Shown piece by piece: positions 34,242-42,430 of a DNA stretch of 64,000 bases (position 1 is the stretch's first letter; each line of letters starts with the position of its first letter). This DNA is from Bordetella genomosp. 8 (GTDB lineage: Bacteria; Pseudomonadota; Gammaproteobacteria; Burkholderiales; Burkholderiaceae_B). The notes below the pieces were generated by a model that saw only the letters and a list, made by a program, of their open reading frames with translations, was not told the origin of the DNA and did no database searches. The stretch is from the NCBI RefSeq assembly GCF_002119685.1, contig NZ_CP021108.1:124001-188000 (forward strand). The letters run 5' to 3'. The position numbers and the translations under genes are program-made.

Positions 34242-34535
34242 GTACAACTCCAGCGGCAGCCTGTCGCTCAAGTTGAGTGACTCCAATCCAGGCGGACGAC
34301 AAGGAGGAAAAGGAAGCGGCCCGTGGGACGGTCCCAGGGGCGCAGCACGTCGGCGAATGCCGCATGGCGCAGGTGTGCGGATTGGCACTGCACACGACGT
34401 GAATTGTACCGTACTCTCGAAATGGGGCCCGTATAGTCCTGTAACGCTTTTTCCAGCCGCGGGTTCGCGGGTCGCGGGGAAAGCCTGGGAGGCCTACCTA
34501 TAATCCCGCCTTTGTCCAGCAGAAGAACCAGCATC
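34242..34535. other. Divergent promoter region, rhlE and DUF945 gene
   Basis: 294 bases between divergent starts. A TATAAT at 34499-34504 lies 31 nt before the DUF945 ATG and is a good plus-strand -10, though the -35 is poor. On the minus strand TACAAT near 34405 is a possible -10 for rhlE. No gene is seen. Confidence 0.5.
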
Positions 34536-36110
34536 ATGAAAAAAGCAATCGGCGTGGTCGTGGGCGTAGTGGTCGTGGTCGGCGCCGCCTGGACCGCGGG
34601 AGCCTGGTACACCGGCAAGCGCCTGGAAGAGATCGCGCGCCAACAGGTTGCCGAAGGCAATGCCAAGCTGCAGACGATGTTCCCCGGCGGCAAGGTCGTG
34701 CTGACGCTGGAAAGCCTGGACCGGCACGTCTTTTCCACCGACACCATGGTGCGCGTGCGCGTCCACAGCGACGCGAGCGGCCAGACGCCTGCCCGCGAGG
34801 ACCTGATCGACATCGCTTCCCATGTGGGGCATGGTCCTTTCCCTCTGCAACGGCTCAAGCGCCTGCAACTGGCGCCCGTCATGGCCGCTGGCGAATTCCA
34901 TCTGCAGGACAACGACACCGTCCACGCCTGGTACGAGCTGACCAAGGGTGTCCCGCCGGTGTCCGGCGACACCGTGGTTTCCTACAACCAGGCGGTATCC
35001 GGCACCTTGCGGGTCGAGCCCGTCAAGATGGCGCGAGACGATGCCACGCTGGACTTCTCCGGGCTGTCCCTGAACTACAGCCAGGATGCCGGCAAGCATG
35101 TGCGCGCCGACGGCGCCATCGACAGCGTGACCTTCAAGGTGCTGAAGGGCGAGGCGCCCGGCCAGGTCGAGGTCACCGGCGTGACGCTGAATTCCGATAT
35201 GCGACCGGGTCCCGCCCAGTTGCAGGTGGGCAATACCGCGCTGGGCGTCAAGCGCATCGCGCTGTCCCTGGCCGATGCGGTCCCCGTGGTACTCACCGGC
35301 TACAACCAGCGCACCGAGATCGCGGAAGACAAGGGCCTGCTGGGCGTGCATGCGGGCTATGACGTCGCCATGATCAATGTGGGCGGACGGGATATCGGCA
35401 CTGCCCAGATATCGCTGGGCGCGAAGAACCTGGCGCCGGACGCCATCAAGTCGCTGGCCAATCTGTATGGCCGGCTGTGGTCGCGTGCGATGGACGAGGC
35501 GCAAGCCAAGGGCGGCGCCGCCGACGTGCCGCCGCAACCCGAGCTGAGCGCGGAGGAGCAGGCGCTGGCGCTGTCGGCGCGCGATGCGCTGCTGGCGGCC
35601 AATCCCAACATCTACATCGATCCCATCCTGCTGAAGGGCGCGCACGGCGAGGCCCGTTTCACCCTGAGTCTGGATCTGGCCAAGCCGGAGAAGGCCGACC
35701 TGCCCGTCGACGAACGCATCGCTCAGACCCTGCGCAAGCTGGACGCGCGGCTCTCCGTCGCGCAGCCCTTGATCGCCGATCTGCTGGCCGACAATATGCA
35801 GCGCGACGGCATGGATGCGGCCGCCGCCAGCGCGCAGGCGCAGGCCTTGACGGCCATCGTGGGCAAGGCGGCGGCTTCGTCCGGCTACGCGACCGTGCAG
35901 GGCTCGGATATCGTCTCGACCCTGCATTACGCCGACCGCATGGTGGACCTGAACGGCAACAAGATGCCGCTGGACCAGTTCGCGGGCATGGTGCTGCAGG
36001 GTGTGATGGGCATGATGGCGCAGCCGGGCGCCGAAGATCCGGACCAGGACGATCCCGACGCCGACGAGCCGGACGACGACGCGGCGCCCGGCGCGGCCAT
36101 GCCGCGCTGA
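34536..36110 (+). CDS. DUF945 (YdgA-like) family protein
   Basis: A 524-residue protein. One N-terminal hydrophobic helix (residues 4-22, AIGVVVGVVVVVGAAWTAGAW) is followed by GKRLEEIARQQVAEGNAKLQ, the start of the DUF945/YdgA layout, with several repeated beta-rich segments. The tail is very acidic (EDPDQDDPDADEPDDDAA). It is inner-membrane anchored with the bulk in the periplasm; the function of the family is not established. The ATG at 34536 is preferred, since the segment before it is the leader of the probable promoter at 34499. Confidence 0.85.
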   Translation: MKKAIGVVVGVVVVVGAAWTAGAWYTGKRLEEIARQQVAEGNAKLQTMFPGGKVVLTLESLDRHVFSTDTMVRVRVHSDASGQTPAREDLIDIASHVGHGPFPLQRLKRLQLAPVMAAGEFHLQDNDTVHAWYELTKGVPPVSGDTVVSYNQAVSGTLRVEPVKMARDDATLDFSGLSLNYSQDAGKHVRADGAIDSVTFKVLKGEAPGQVEVTGVTLNSDMRPGPAQLQVGNTALGVKRIALSLADAVPVVLTGYNQRTEIAEDKGLLGVHAGYDVAMINVGGRDIGTAQISLGAKNLAPDAIKSLANLYGRLWSRAMDEAQAKGGAADVPPQPELSAEEQALALSARDALLAANPNIYIDPILLKGAHGEARFTLSLDLAKPEKADLPVDERIAQTLRKLDARLSVAQPLIADLLADNMQRDGMDAAAASAQAQALTAIVGKAAASSGYATVQGSDIVSTLHYADRMVDLNGNKMPLDQFAGMVLQGVMGMMAQPGAEDPDQDDPDADEPDDDAAPGAAMPR

Positions 36111-36118
36111 CCTGGCGC

Positions 36119-36161
36119 ACTGACCCGGCGTCGATCGCGCCACGATCGGCGCGTGGTCAGT
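36119..36161. terminator. Hairpin between convergent DUF945 and DUF3482 genes
   Basis: Arms ACTGACC (36119-36125) and GGTCAGT (36155-36161) are perfect and continue inward with an imperfect CGTCGATCG/CGATCGGCG pairing. The structure occupies the whole gap between two convergent genes and includes the stop codon of the minus-strand one. No T tract, so termination strength is uncertain. Confidence 0.6.
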
Positions 36162-37518
36162 CCAGGCGTTGCGCCAGCGCGCCCACCGCGGCAGCGCGGC
36201 GTGCGCTGTCCTGGAATCCCTTGGCGATGCCGCACCATTCGGGGCGGCTGCGTGCTTCCTTGATTTCGTCCGGCAGCGCCTCGTCGCGCCATGGGTCCTG
36301 TTCCGTGCCGGCCAGCCGCACGGGATCGCGCGCGGCGTGGCCGCGCCGTTCCAGGGCGCGCAGCAGCCCGCGCTGGCGCACGGCCAGCAGGCGCAGCACC
36401 GCATCGTCGACGCTGAGCTCGCGCTCGCCGCGCAGCCTGCCGCCCAGCCGCTTGCCGAAACGCTCGATGCCCTGCCACATCCCGCCGGCGGCGGCGCCGA
36501 TCAGCGCCGCCGTGCCCAGGCTGAGCCCGGCCAGCATCAGGTCGACGGCCGCTCCCGCCATCGCGCCTGTCGCGATGCCGATGCCGACCTCGACGCCGGC
36601 ATCCTGCAGCGCGCGTGGATGGAACAGGTCCATGCCCCAGCGCTGGCCTTCCAGCGGCAGGGGATCGCGCGCATAGTCGTCGGCGCGAAAGTTGTACAAG
36701 GCCAGCAGGGCATCGACGCAGGCCTGTTCGCGTTTCCGCGCGGTATCGCGCAGGCTGCGCGTGGCCGCTTCCACGGCTGCGTCGCCAGCCCCGCAGGTCA
36801 GGCGCAGCGATGCGATGTCGACCAGCAATTCGGCGATCAGGCGCAAGGCCGCGACGTGGCGCTCGCGGCGTTCGCGCGCCAGGGCATCGGACAGGCCGTG
36901 CAATATATCGGCATGCCGATCGAGCAGCACCGCCAGGCGATCGTAAAGCTGCTGTTCGCCATCCAGCGGCGGCGCGACGGTGTCGAACTCCAGCAAGGCG
37001 TGCAGGCCCAGGCGCGCCATGGCATCGCGCCATTGCGTCGCCCGATGCGAGGGCGCATGCACGAAGTTCAGCACCGGCAGCAAGGGCCGGCCGCAGGCGG
37101 CCAGCAGCGCCAGTTCATCGCGATGCTTGCCCAGTACCGGATCGCGGGCGTCGATGACGTACAGCGCGGCGTCACATTCCAGCATCTTTTCCAGCACGCG
37201 CGCTTCCTGCTCGAAACGGCGATGTGCCTCCGGCGAGTCCAGGAACAGCCGTATGCGGTCCGGGCCGTCCAGCCGGCGATCGCCGCAAAGGTGCTCGATG
37301 TATTCGAGCAGCGCGATGCTGTCTTCCATGCCGGGAGTATCGAACCACGCCAGGACCGCGCGCCCATCCAGCCGGAGCCGGGCACCCTGCACCTGCCGTG
37401 TCGTGCCGGGACTGTCGGCGACGTCGCCGAAACCCGGGTCGCGCGTCAGGGTACGCAGCAGCGAGGTCTTGCCGGTATTGGTGTGGCCGACGACGGCGAT
37501 CTGCAACAGGTCAGCCAT
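36157..37518 (-). CDS. GTPase with DUF3482 domain
   Basis: A 453-residue protein. The N-terminal Era-like GTPase has G1 GHTNTGKTSLL (residues 11-21), G3 DTPGMED and a G4-like LNFVHAPSH that lacks the usual NKxD. The C-terminal DUF3482 part contains an amphipathic Gly/Ala stretch (GIGIATGAMAGAAVDLMLAG, LIGAAAGG) that may insert in or press on the membrane. Its start overlaps the end of the DUF2868 gene by 8 nt. The three-gene operon (YkvA, DUF2868, this) suggests a membrane-associated GTPase complex. Function unknown. Confidence 0.85.
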   Translation of the reverse strand: MADLLQIAVVGHTNTGKTSLLRTLTRDPGFGDVADSPGTTRQVQGARLRLDGRAVLAWFDTPGMEDSIALLEYIEHLCGDRRLDGPDRIRLFLDSPEAHRRFEQEARVLEKMLECDAALYVIDARDPVLGKHRDELALLAACGRPLLPVLNFVHAPSHRATQWRDAMARLGLHALLEFDTVAPPLDGEQQLYDRLAVLLDRHADILHGLSDALARERRERHVAALRLIAELLVDIASLRLTCGAGDAAVEAATRSLRDTARKREQACVDALLALYNFRADDYARDPLPLEGQRWGMDLFHPRALQDAGVEVGIGIATGAMAGAAVDLMLAGLSLGTAALIGAAAGGMWQGIERFGKRLGGRLRGERELSVDDAVLRLLAVRQRGLLRALERRGHAARDPVRLAGTEQDPWRDEALPDEIKEARSRPEWCGIAKGFQDSARRAAAVGALAQRLD

Positions 37519-38953
37519 CCTCGCCTCCGAGCCAGTGCAGGGGGCGGTCGGCGTCGCGCATGATGGCGTCGGCGGGCATGCCCGCGTCCAGCAGGCGCGC
37601 GCGCCACGTGGCGCCGCGGTCCGCCAGGGCATCGGCGGCGTCGGGCGTCCCCGGGTGCGCCATCAGCCAGACGCGCGTTTCGCCGGCCTTGCCCGCAAGT
37701 TCCGCGATCAGGGCCAGCGTGCCGCGATCGGGCGTCTGCCGCGCGTCGCACGCCAGCAGCAGCCGGCGCGCCGGCGCCTGCGTCATGGCGTCCAGCAGCG
37801 CGTGCCGTTGCTCGCGGCTATCCAGGTTGCCTGCCACGCGCACCGGGTCCGGCAGGTCGGCTGGCGGCCACAGGCTGTCCTCCGGCAGCTCCAGCCCGGC
37901 CAGCACGTCGAGTCCGCCCGTGGCCGGCAAGGGCGCGGCGGCGACGCGGCGTGCGGGGATCGCAGCCTGGCCGGCCGTGGGCGGCGGGCCTTCCCGGTCC
38001 AGGGTCTCGGCGGGCGGTTGCAGCCGGCCACGCAGCGCGGCGTAGCCCGGCAGCGCCATATCGACGCGCAGGCCGCGCGCGGCGGCACGCAGGCGCAGCA
38101 CGCTGACCAGCCAGGCGATGAGCCGCGGCAGGATGCCATAGACGACCAGCAAGCCGACCAGCCACCAGGCCCATTGCGCCTGCGCCGCCGCCGGCAGGAC
38201 GTGGGTGCCATCGCTCAGGCGGACGATGTCGGCATCCGGCAAAGGGAATCCCAGATGTGCCGGCAGCCAGCCCAGGGCCTGGGTCAGGTCGACGAAGGTG
38301 TCCGGCGCCAGCAGCGTGGTGGCCCAGGCGAAGCGATAACGAGCGGTCGACAACACGGCCAGGGCCGTGGCCAGGGCCGCGACCAGGCCGGCCAGCCAGA
38401 GCAGGTGGCTGATCGCGCCGAACAGCCAGCGTGTCGCCCCGGCGCGCGTCATCAGGGCCATCAAGGCCTGTGGCGGCAAGGCCGCGTCCGGACCCCGTGC
38501 CAGTTTGCGGGTCAGCCAGAGCCAGGCGCGTCCCAGTCCGCCGCCGGGCATGGCATGCACGGCGAATGCGCCCAGCCACAGCAGGAAAGTGAGCGCATGC
38601 AAGCCCAGCAAGGCCGCCGCCGCCCAGATGATATTGACGACGCGGGTGCCATCGCCCAGTGCGCTCCATGCCGTGGCCGCGCCGGTCATCAATGCCAGTA
38701 CGAGCAGCAGGACGGCGGCGATGCCCGCCCCGCGCCGCCATGCGGCAATGCGCGCGTCCAGCTGTTCGCGGCGGGCGATCAGGCGCCCGCGCAGCAGCAC
38801 GCGTTGTTCGATGGTGCCGTCGGCGCGGCGCGCCTGGCGCACCGGATCCTGGTCTTCCAGCGGACCCCAATGCTCCTCGCGCAGGCGTACGGTTTCAGCC
38901 ACCCACAGATCGGTGAACGTGCGCGCGGACTGCGTGGGCCGGGCTTGGCTCAC
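37511..38953 (-). CDS. DUF2868 membrane protein
   Basis: A 480-residue protein with about four to five transmembrane helices (near residues 68-90, 100-125, 165-190, 240-260). It is opened by a charged cytoplasmic N-terminus (FTDLWVAETVRLREEHWG) and closed by a soluble domain of about 200 residues. It belongs to the DUF2868 family, which is found next to DUF3482 GTPases. The start is a GTG at 38953 overlapping the YkvA stop (GTGA). Function unknown; a membrane partner of the GTPase is inferred from the overlaps. Confidence 0.82.
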   Translation of the reverse strand: MSQARPTQSARTFTDLWVAETVRLREEHWGPLEDQDPVRQARRADGTIEQRVLLRGRLIARREQLDARIAAWRRGAGIAAVLLLVLALMTGAATAWSALGDGTRVVNIIWAAAALLGLHALTFLLWLGAFAVHAMPGGGLGRAWLWLTRKLARGPDAALPPQALMALMTRAGATRWLFGAISHLLWLAGLVAALATALAVLSTARYRFAWATTLLAPDTFVDLTQALGWLPAHLGFPLPDADIVRLSDGTHVLPAAAQAQWAWWLVGLLVVYGILPRLIAWLVSVLRLRAAARGLRVDMALPGYAALRGRLQPPAETLDREGPPPTAGQAAIPARRVAAAPLPATGGLDVLAGLELPEDSLWPPADLPDPVRVAGNLDSREQRHALLDAMTQAPARRLLLACDARQTPDRGTLALIAELAGKAGETRVWLMAHPGTPDAADALADRGATWRARLLDAGMPADAIMRDADRPLHWLGGEDG

Positions 38954-39327
38954 TCGCGCGGCGCACCGCTCGCCGGGTCGGCGTGGCCGAACCATTGCCG
39001 CAGGCGGGCGTCCGCTTGCCGTTTGACGTCGTCGGTGATGTACACGGCGACCGTCGCCAGCGCCGCCGCCATGACGGCCAGGTCGTCCGTGTAGCCGGCC
39101 AGCGGCGCCAGGTCCGGGATGGCATCCAGCGGCAGGACGAAATAGCCCAGCGCGCCGTAGATCACCCGTTTTGCCCACTTGGGCGTGCCGGGGGCCTGCA
39201 GGGCATAGAACAGCCAAAGGGCTTTTTCCACGGCCTGGCGGCCGGCGCCCTTGGCATGGCGCGTCAGCTTGCGCCAGAAGCGGGGTGGCGTATAGGCGGA
39301 TTCGTAAGCGGAATGCATGTCCACCAT
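38950..39327 (-). CDS. YkvA/DUF1232 family protein
   Basis: A 125-residue protein with the DUF1232 core (ALWLFYALQAPGTPKWAKRV, GALGYFVLPLDAIPDLAPLAGYTDDLAV), where DAIPD is the family hallmark. One to two hydrophobic helices place it at the inner membrane. ATG 39327 has GAGG upstream; ATG 39318 is an alternative. First gene of the operon with DUF2868 and DUF3482. Confidence 0.85.
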   Translation of the reverse strand: MVDMHSAYESAYTPPRFWRKLTRHAKGAGRQAVEKALWLFYALQAPGTPKWAKRVIYGALGYFVLPLDAIPDLAPLAGYTDDLAVMAAALATVAVYITDDVKRQADARLRQWFGHADPASGAPRE

Positions 39328-39444
39328 GATGTCCTCGGCAAGACGCCGCGGCGTTCCATGACGCCACGAGCGGGCCTTTGATTGTAGCCGCGCCGGCCTT
39401 CGTGGCCCTCGGCGAGGGCTCAGCCACAGGATTTACCGAAGATA

Positions 39445-39473
39445 TTGCTTTTTGCCTGAAGATGGCGCATAAT
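39445..39473 (+). promoter_or_regulatory. Sigma-70-like promoter
   Basis: TTGCTT (39445-39450), 17-nt spacer, CATAAT (39468-39473). Four of six and five of six matches to the consensus with ideal spacing, which is rare in this GC-rich window. Confidence 0.55.
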
Positions 39474-39803
39474 TCGAAAGTTGTCGCGAACCGCCGGACT
39501 AGATTCTCAACGAATCGAATCCTGGCAAACCGGCCGGGCAAACCAGAAATAGTAGAGCCCGGGCCTTCCGATAGACCTTCCGACAAACACCACCCTATCT
39601 CACCCCAGCTCGTGTCGTGGCAACACCGCCACGCCGGTTCGCGCGCCGGGCCCGCTTCTTGCTCTCGGCGACCGCCACGGTGCCCTCGGCCATAAGGCTG
39701 ACGTCACCTGAACCAAACGCAGCAATGATTCGGTCATCACATTGGGCCACGATGTCGTTATTGCGAGATCGTACCCATGACAGGCTCAACGCTGCGTGCA
39801 GCT

Positions 39804-39862
39804 CATGCCATTCCAGGGCCGCAAGCCCGGGCGCTCCGTCCTTGGAGGCATGTTTTTAGTTT
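39804..39862 (+). terminator. Rho-independent terminator
   Basis: CATGCC (39804-39809) pairs with GGCATG (39847-39852), extended by TTCCAGG (39811-39817) with CCTTGGA (39840-39846, one mismatch and one G-T), with a small GGGC/GCCC hairpin at the tip. A TTTTT run follows at once, then AGTTTT. It is the clearest intrinsic terminator in the window and ends 16 nt before the next start codon. Confidence 0.75.
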
Positions 39863-39877
39863 TGGAAAATAATCAAA

Positions 39878-40192
39878 ATGACGATTTCTACTCAACCCAC
39901 TCTTCTGCCTCGCGCCGATCGCGCGCTGGACGGCACTCCCATCCACGTTGGCGACATCGTGCACCTGCGCCTCGCCGACGGTCCCGTCGTGAAGGCGCGC
40001 GTCATCTATAACGCGCCCCTCAATGGCGACACGACGTACACCACCGACGTGGTCACGCGCCGGGCGGAAAACGGCCGCACGCTGAAGCTGCGTTTCCGTT
40101 TCCGCCACGAACATGTGCATGACGTCGAGCCCGTCTGCGGCAAGATCCGCGCGTCGGCCCCCCGGGCCGCGCTGCAAGCTTCCGCGCGATAA
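39878..40192 (+). CDS. Small conserved hypothetical protein, 104 aa
   Basis: A 104-residue soluble protein of beta-rich character (IHVGDIVHLRLADGPVVKARVIYNA, RTLKLRFRFRHEHVHDVEP). The GDIVHLRLADG start and following strands look like a KOW/SH3-type small barrel. I do not recognise a named family. The ATG at 39878 follows an AT-rich stretch with GGAAA at 9-10 nt. An intrinsic terminator lies directly upstream, so expression may depend on read-through. Confidence 0.65.
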   Translation: MTISTQPTLLPRADRALDGTPIHVGDIVHLRLADGPVVKARVIYNAPLNGDTTYTTDVVTRRAENGRTLKLRFRFRHEHVHDVEPVCGKIRASAPRAALQASAR

Positions 40193-40508
40193 CATGACGT
40201 CCTGCCGCTGCGCGCCGTACGCCCTCGCGCGCAGCGCCGCACTGCCTCCATCGGTGCGTCGATCGGTCCGTTGACCGGTCTGTCTGTCGGTCCGTTTGTT
40301 GGTCCGCCTGTTGGTCAGTCCGTTGGTCCGTCCGTTGGTCCGTTAATCCCCACCCCCAGGAACCGCCCCCACGGCGTCGAGACCGAAGGGACTTGCGCGC
40401 GTAGCCCAGGCTGCCGCCGTGCCCTGAATCGTCCGATTCCCCGTGGCGCCGCACGGATTCCGCCTTAGCACCGTGACGCCGCGTCCATCAAGACCAGGAG
40501 ACGCGTAC
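40193..40508. other. Non-coding stretch with tandem repeat
   Basis: 316 bases between two plus-strand genes. The 12-bp repeat at 40265-40348 fills a quarter of it. The rest is GC-rich, with the AGGAGA ribosome-binding site of the next gene at 40496. Short open frames crossing the repeat (VGP-type on the plus strand, TDQR-type on the minus strand) are products of the repeat unit being four codons long. Confidence 0.6.
40265..40348. repeat. 12-bp tandem repeat, 7 units
   Basis: Seven consecutive 12-bp units beginning GGTC, consensus GGTCCGTCCGTT, with 1-4 changes per unit. The unit itself is built of GGTC/CGTC quartets. It lies about 160-240 nt upstream of the 412-residue gene, outside any coding region I accept, where slippage could alter promoter spacing. 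Confidence 0.92.
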
Positions 40509-41747
40509 ATGCTTCCCGGGCAGGCCCATAGACCTTCTTCACCATCGGTCGCACCTCCGGTGCCGGCCGCGGATCGCAATGTCGGGATCACGGAAGGCGG
40601 GCACACGTTCGTCGCCCAGCCCGCTCCCGCGCCGGATGGCTGCGCCGCCACGCAGCATCCCCGCGCCCGCGCGACGCTGGCACGTCGCGACGGCTGGAAT
40701 CCCTTTGCGTTTGGCTGGCGCCTGCGCGGCCAGCAAGCCGCCCGAAGCGTGGTGCGCCACGCGGCTGGCGTCGGCGATACGGCGCTGACTGTATCGCATG
40801 GGGATGTCGCAGCCCCCGGATCGGGTGACGCGCCCGCGCCACCGCCCCGTATGCCGCGCAGGGAGACCTGCCGGGACGCTCAGAAGGAAACCGTATCGCT
40901 GCGCTTCGTTCCGCTGACGCAGGGCGCGCCGCTGCCGTCTTCGGCGTCCCCGCATGGGCGCGGCGGGCAGGGTCCGATGGTTGCGGCGGCGGCCCGCCAC
41001 GATCCCCGCGCGGGCCCACCCGCGGCCTCGTGGCCGCGGCGCCTGCTGTCCACGGTGAAATACCGCATCCGCTACTGGGCCGCGCCGGGAGAGCATCGCA
41101 AGGCGCTGCGCATGACCTATACGCGCGAAAAGGTCGTCGGCGCCACGTATGTGTTTCTTAATGCCATGCTTTCCGACGAGCCGCTGGACCGCCATTTTCT
41201 TGAACTGGAAAGGCAGGTGCGGCGCCTGGACGGACGCATGGGCGTGCATCCCGACATCAGCGAGGAAAGTACGCGCGTGCTGCGCGATGCCGCCGAACGC
41301 ATGGCCGCCACCCGCCGCAACGTTCGCGACCGGATGCTGTCGCTGCAGCGCGAAGCACTGCTACCCGCGGTGGCGGGATCGATCGAGTACCGCCGCGCCG
41401 ATGCCATCCTGCTGGCGCTGGAATCGCGCATCGTGATCGCCATCGCCCTGTATGGCGACGCTCTGCGATGCATCGCGGCCATCGACGTCGACAACGACGC
41501 GGTCTGCGATGCCATCGGCGGCATCGTCGAAACTGTGCTCGCCAGGGAAGCCCAAACCGCCTGCATGCAACGCAGGCAATGGCTGCGCTCGGCCGTCGAC
41601 CGGCTGCCCCAGCGCACGCTGGTGCGGCTGCAAACGGTGCTGTCCGGCCATGCCTGCGGCGGTGCCTACCAGGACTTCCGGGATGACCTGATGCGGTTCG
41701 TCGAAGCCAGGACGAGCGATCGTCGGCCAGTGGCTGGTGCCGGCTAG
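40509..41747 (+). CDS. Hypothetical protein of effector-like architecture, 412 aa
   Basis: I do not recognise this protein. Residues 1-180 are low-complexity, Pro/Ala/Ser/Arg-rich and probably disordered (PSSPSVAPPVPAADR near the start). Residues 190-405 are all-helical with heptad-like stretches (EESTRVLRDAAERMAATRRN; ADAILLALESRIVIAIALYG), with no transmembrane segment and no Sec signal. A disordered N-terminus plus helical C-terminus is common in type III effectors and secreted regulators, but nothing here proves secretion. AGGAGA is 8 nt before the ATG at 40509. The stop (41745-41747) lies within the convergent tRNA-Thr gene. No secretion genes are nearby. Confidence 0.6.
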   Translation: MLPGQAHRPSSPSVAPPVPAADRNVGITEGGHTFVAQPAPAPDGCAATQHPRARATLARRDGWNPFAFGWRLRGQQAARSVVRHAAGVGDTALTVSHGDVAAPGSGDAPAPPPRMPRRETCRDAQKETVSLRFVPLTQGAPLPSSASPHGRGGQGPMVAAAARHDPRAGPPAASWPRRLLSTVKYRIRYWAAPGEHRKALRMTYTREKVVGATYVFLNAMLSDEPLDRHFLELERQVRRLDGRMGVHPDISEESTRVLRDAAERMAATRRNVRDRMLSLQREALLPAVAGSIEYRRADAILLALESRIVIAIALYGDALRCIAAIDVDNDAVCDAIGGIVETVLAREAQTACMQRRQWLRSAVDRLPQRTLVRLQTVLSGHACGGAYQDFRDDLMRFVEARTSDRRPVAGAG

Positions 41748-41810
41748 AGGAATCGAACCCCCGACCTTCGCATTACAAGTGCGCTGCTCTACCAACTGAG
41801 CTAAGCCGGC
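41735..41810 (-). tRNA. tRNA-Thr (anticodon TGT)
   Basis: 76 nt with encoded CCA. Acceptor GCCGGCT/AGCCGGC, D arm GCTC/GAGC, anticodon loop CTTGTAA (anticodon at 41775-41777), T loop TTCGATT, discriminator A. Its 3' terminal 13 nt overlap the end of the plus-strand hypothetical gene. Confidence 0.98.
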
Positions 41811-41958
41811 CCTGCGTCATGCCCTTGCGGTGCCGGGCATGGCGCGAAGACGTGCATTGTATACGTGGCGACGGGCGGCGTCAGAGTGCGCCGGCGCGGC
41901 ACGCACGTGGAGCCTGCCGGCCGGTTGGTACGCCAACCCGCGCCGTCACGATGCCCGC

Positions 41959-42420
41959 TTATTTGACGATGGTCAGATGCGGCCGGGGCGGCGGGGTATC
42001 GTCGTCCTTGCCATCGGATTTGTCGCCCTGCGCGCCCTGCGCCGCGGCGCCATCGATGGCGTCGGGACTGCCGTCGCGGCCAGGGTGTGGCGTGGCCGTA
42101 TCCTCGTCGTCCTGCACTTCGAACCCCATGCCGGCGCCGGTTTCGCGCGCATAGATGGCGCTCACAGCCCCCACCGGCACGGACACCATTTCGACCACGC
42201 CGTTGAACCGGGCCTGGAATTCGATGTACTCGTTGCCCAGCAACAGCTTGTTCGTCGCCAGGTTGCCGATGTTCAGCGTGATCTGCCCGTCCCGCACATG
42301 GGCGGGCGGCACCATGGTGCGGTCGTTGACCTGCACCACGACGTAGGGCGTGTAGCCGTTATCCGTGCACCACTCGTGCAGTGCGCGGATCAGATACGGT
42401 TTGGTCGATGATTCACCCAT
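41959..42420 (-). CDS. sspB: ClpXP protease specificity-enhancing factor SspB
   Basis: A 153-residue adaptor that hands ssrA-tagged proteins to ClpXP. The substrate-binding domain (STKPYLIRALHEWCTDNGYTP, HVRDGQITLNIGNLAT) is at residues 1-100. A flexible acidic linker follows, and the C-terminal ClpX-docking motif is RPHLTIVK, like the LRVVK of E. coli. The ATG at 42420 is chosen because AGGA is 8 nt upstream; a GCA-preceding ATG at 42429 is too close to it. It follows sspA by 10 nt in the same operon. Confidence 0.95.
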   Translation of the reverse strand: MGESSTKPYLIRALHEWCTDNGYTPYVVVQVNDRTMVPPAHVRDGQITLNIGNLATNKLLLGNEYIEFQARFNGVVEMVSVPVGAVSAIYARETGAGMGFEVQDDEDTATPHPGRDGSPDAIDGAAAQGAQGDKSDGKDDDTPPPRPHLTIVK

Positions 42421-42430
42421 TGATGCCATC

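Larger units (their letters stand above)
39328..39877. other. 550-base non-coding region of lower GC with transcript-like signals
   Basis: Visibly less GC-rich than its neighbours. It holds a good promoter-like pair at 39445-39473 and a strong intrinsic terminator at 39804-39862, both on the plus strand, with about 380 nt between them. A 64-codon minus-strand frame (39595-39789, TTG start) is present but has no ribosome-binding site, no family features and weak codon bias. I read the region as a non-coding RNA or an attenuated leader for the gene at 39878, not as protein-coding. Confidence 0.5.

Noticed and set aside
39595..39789. 64-codon minus-strand frame in the 39.4-39.9 kb gap
   Set aside because: TTG start without ribosome-binding site, no known domain, and codon bias not like neighbours. 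Kept only as a remark on the region.
40053..40454. Minus-strand frame with repeated TDQR tetrapeptides
   Set aside because: The repeat comes from the 12-bp DNA unit read in frame; the rest is antisense to the gene at 39878. No start signal.
41735..41810. tRNA-Thr as an active island attachment site
   Set aside because: No integrase or second copy of the tRNA 3' end was seen within the window, so only a scar is possible.
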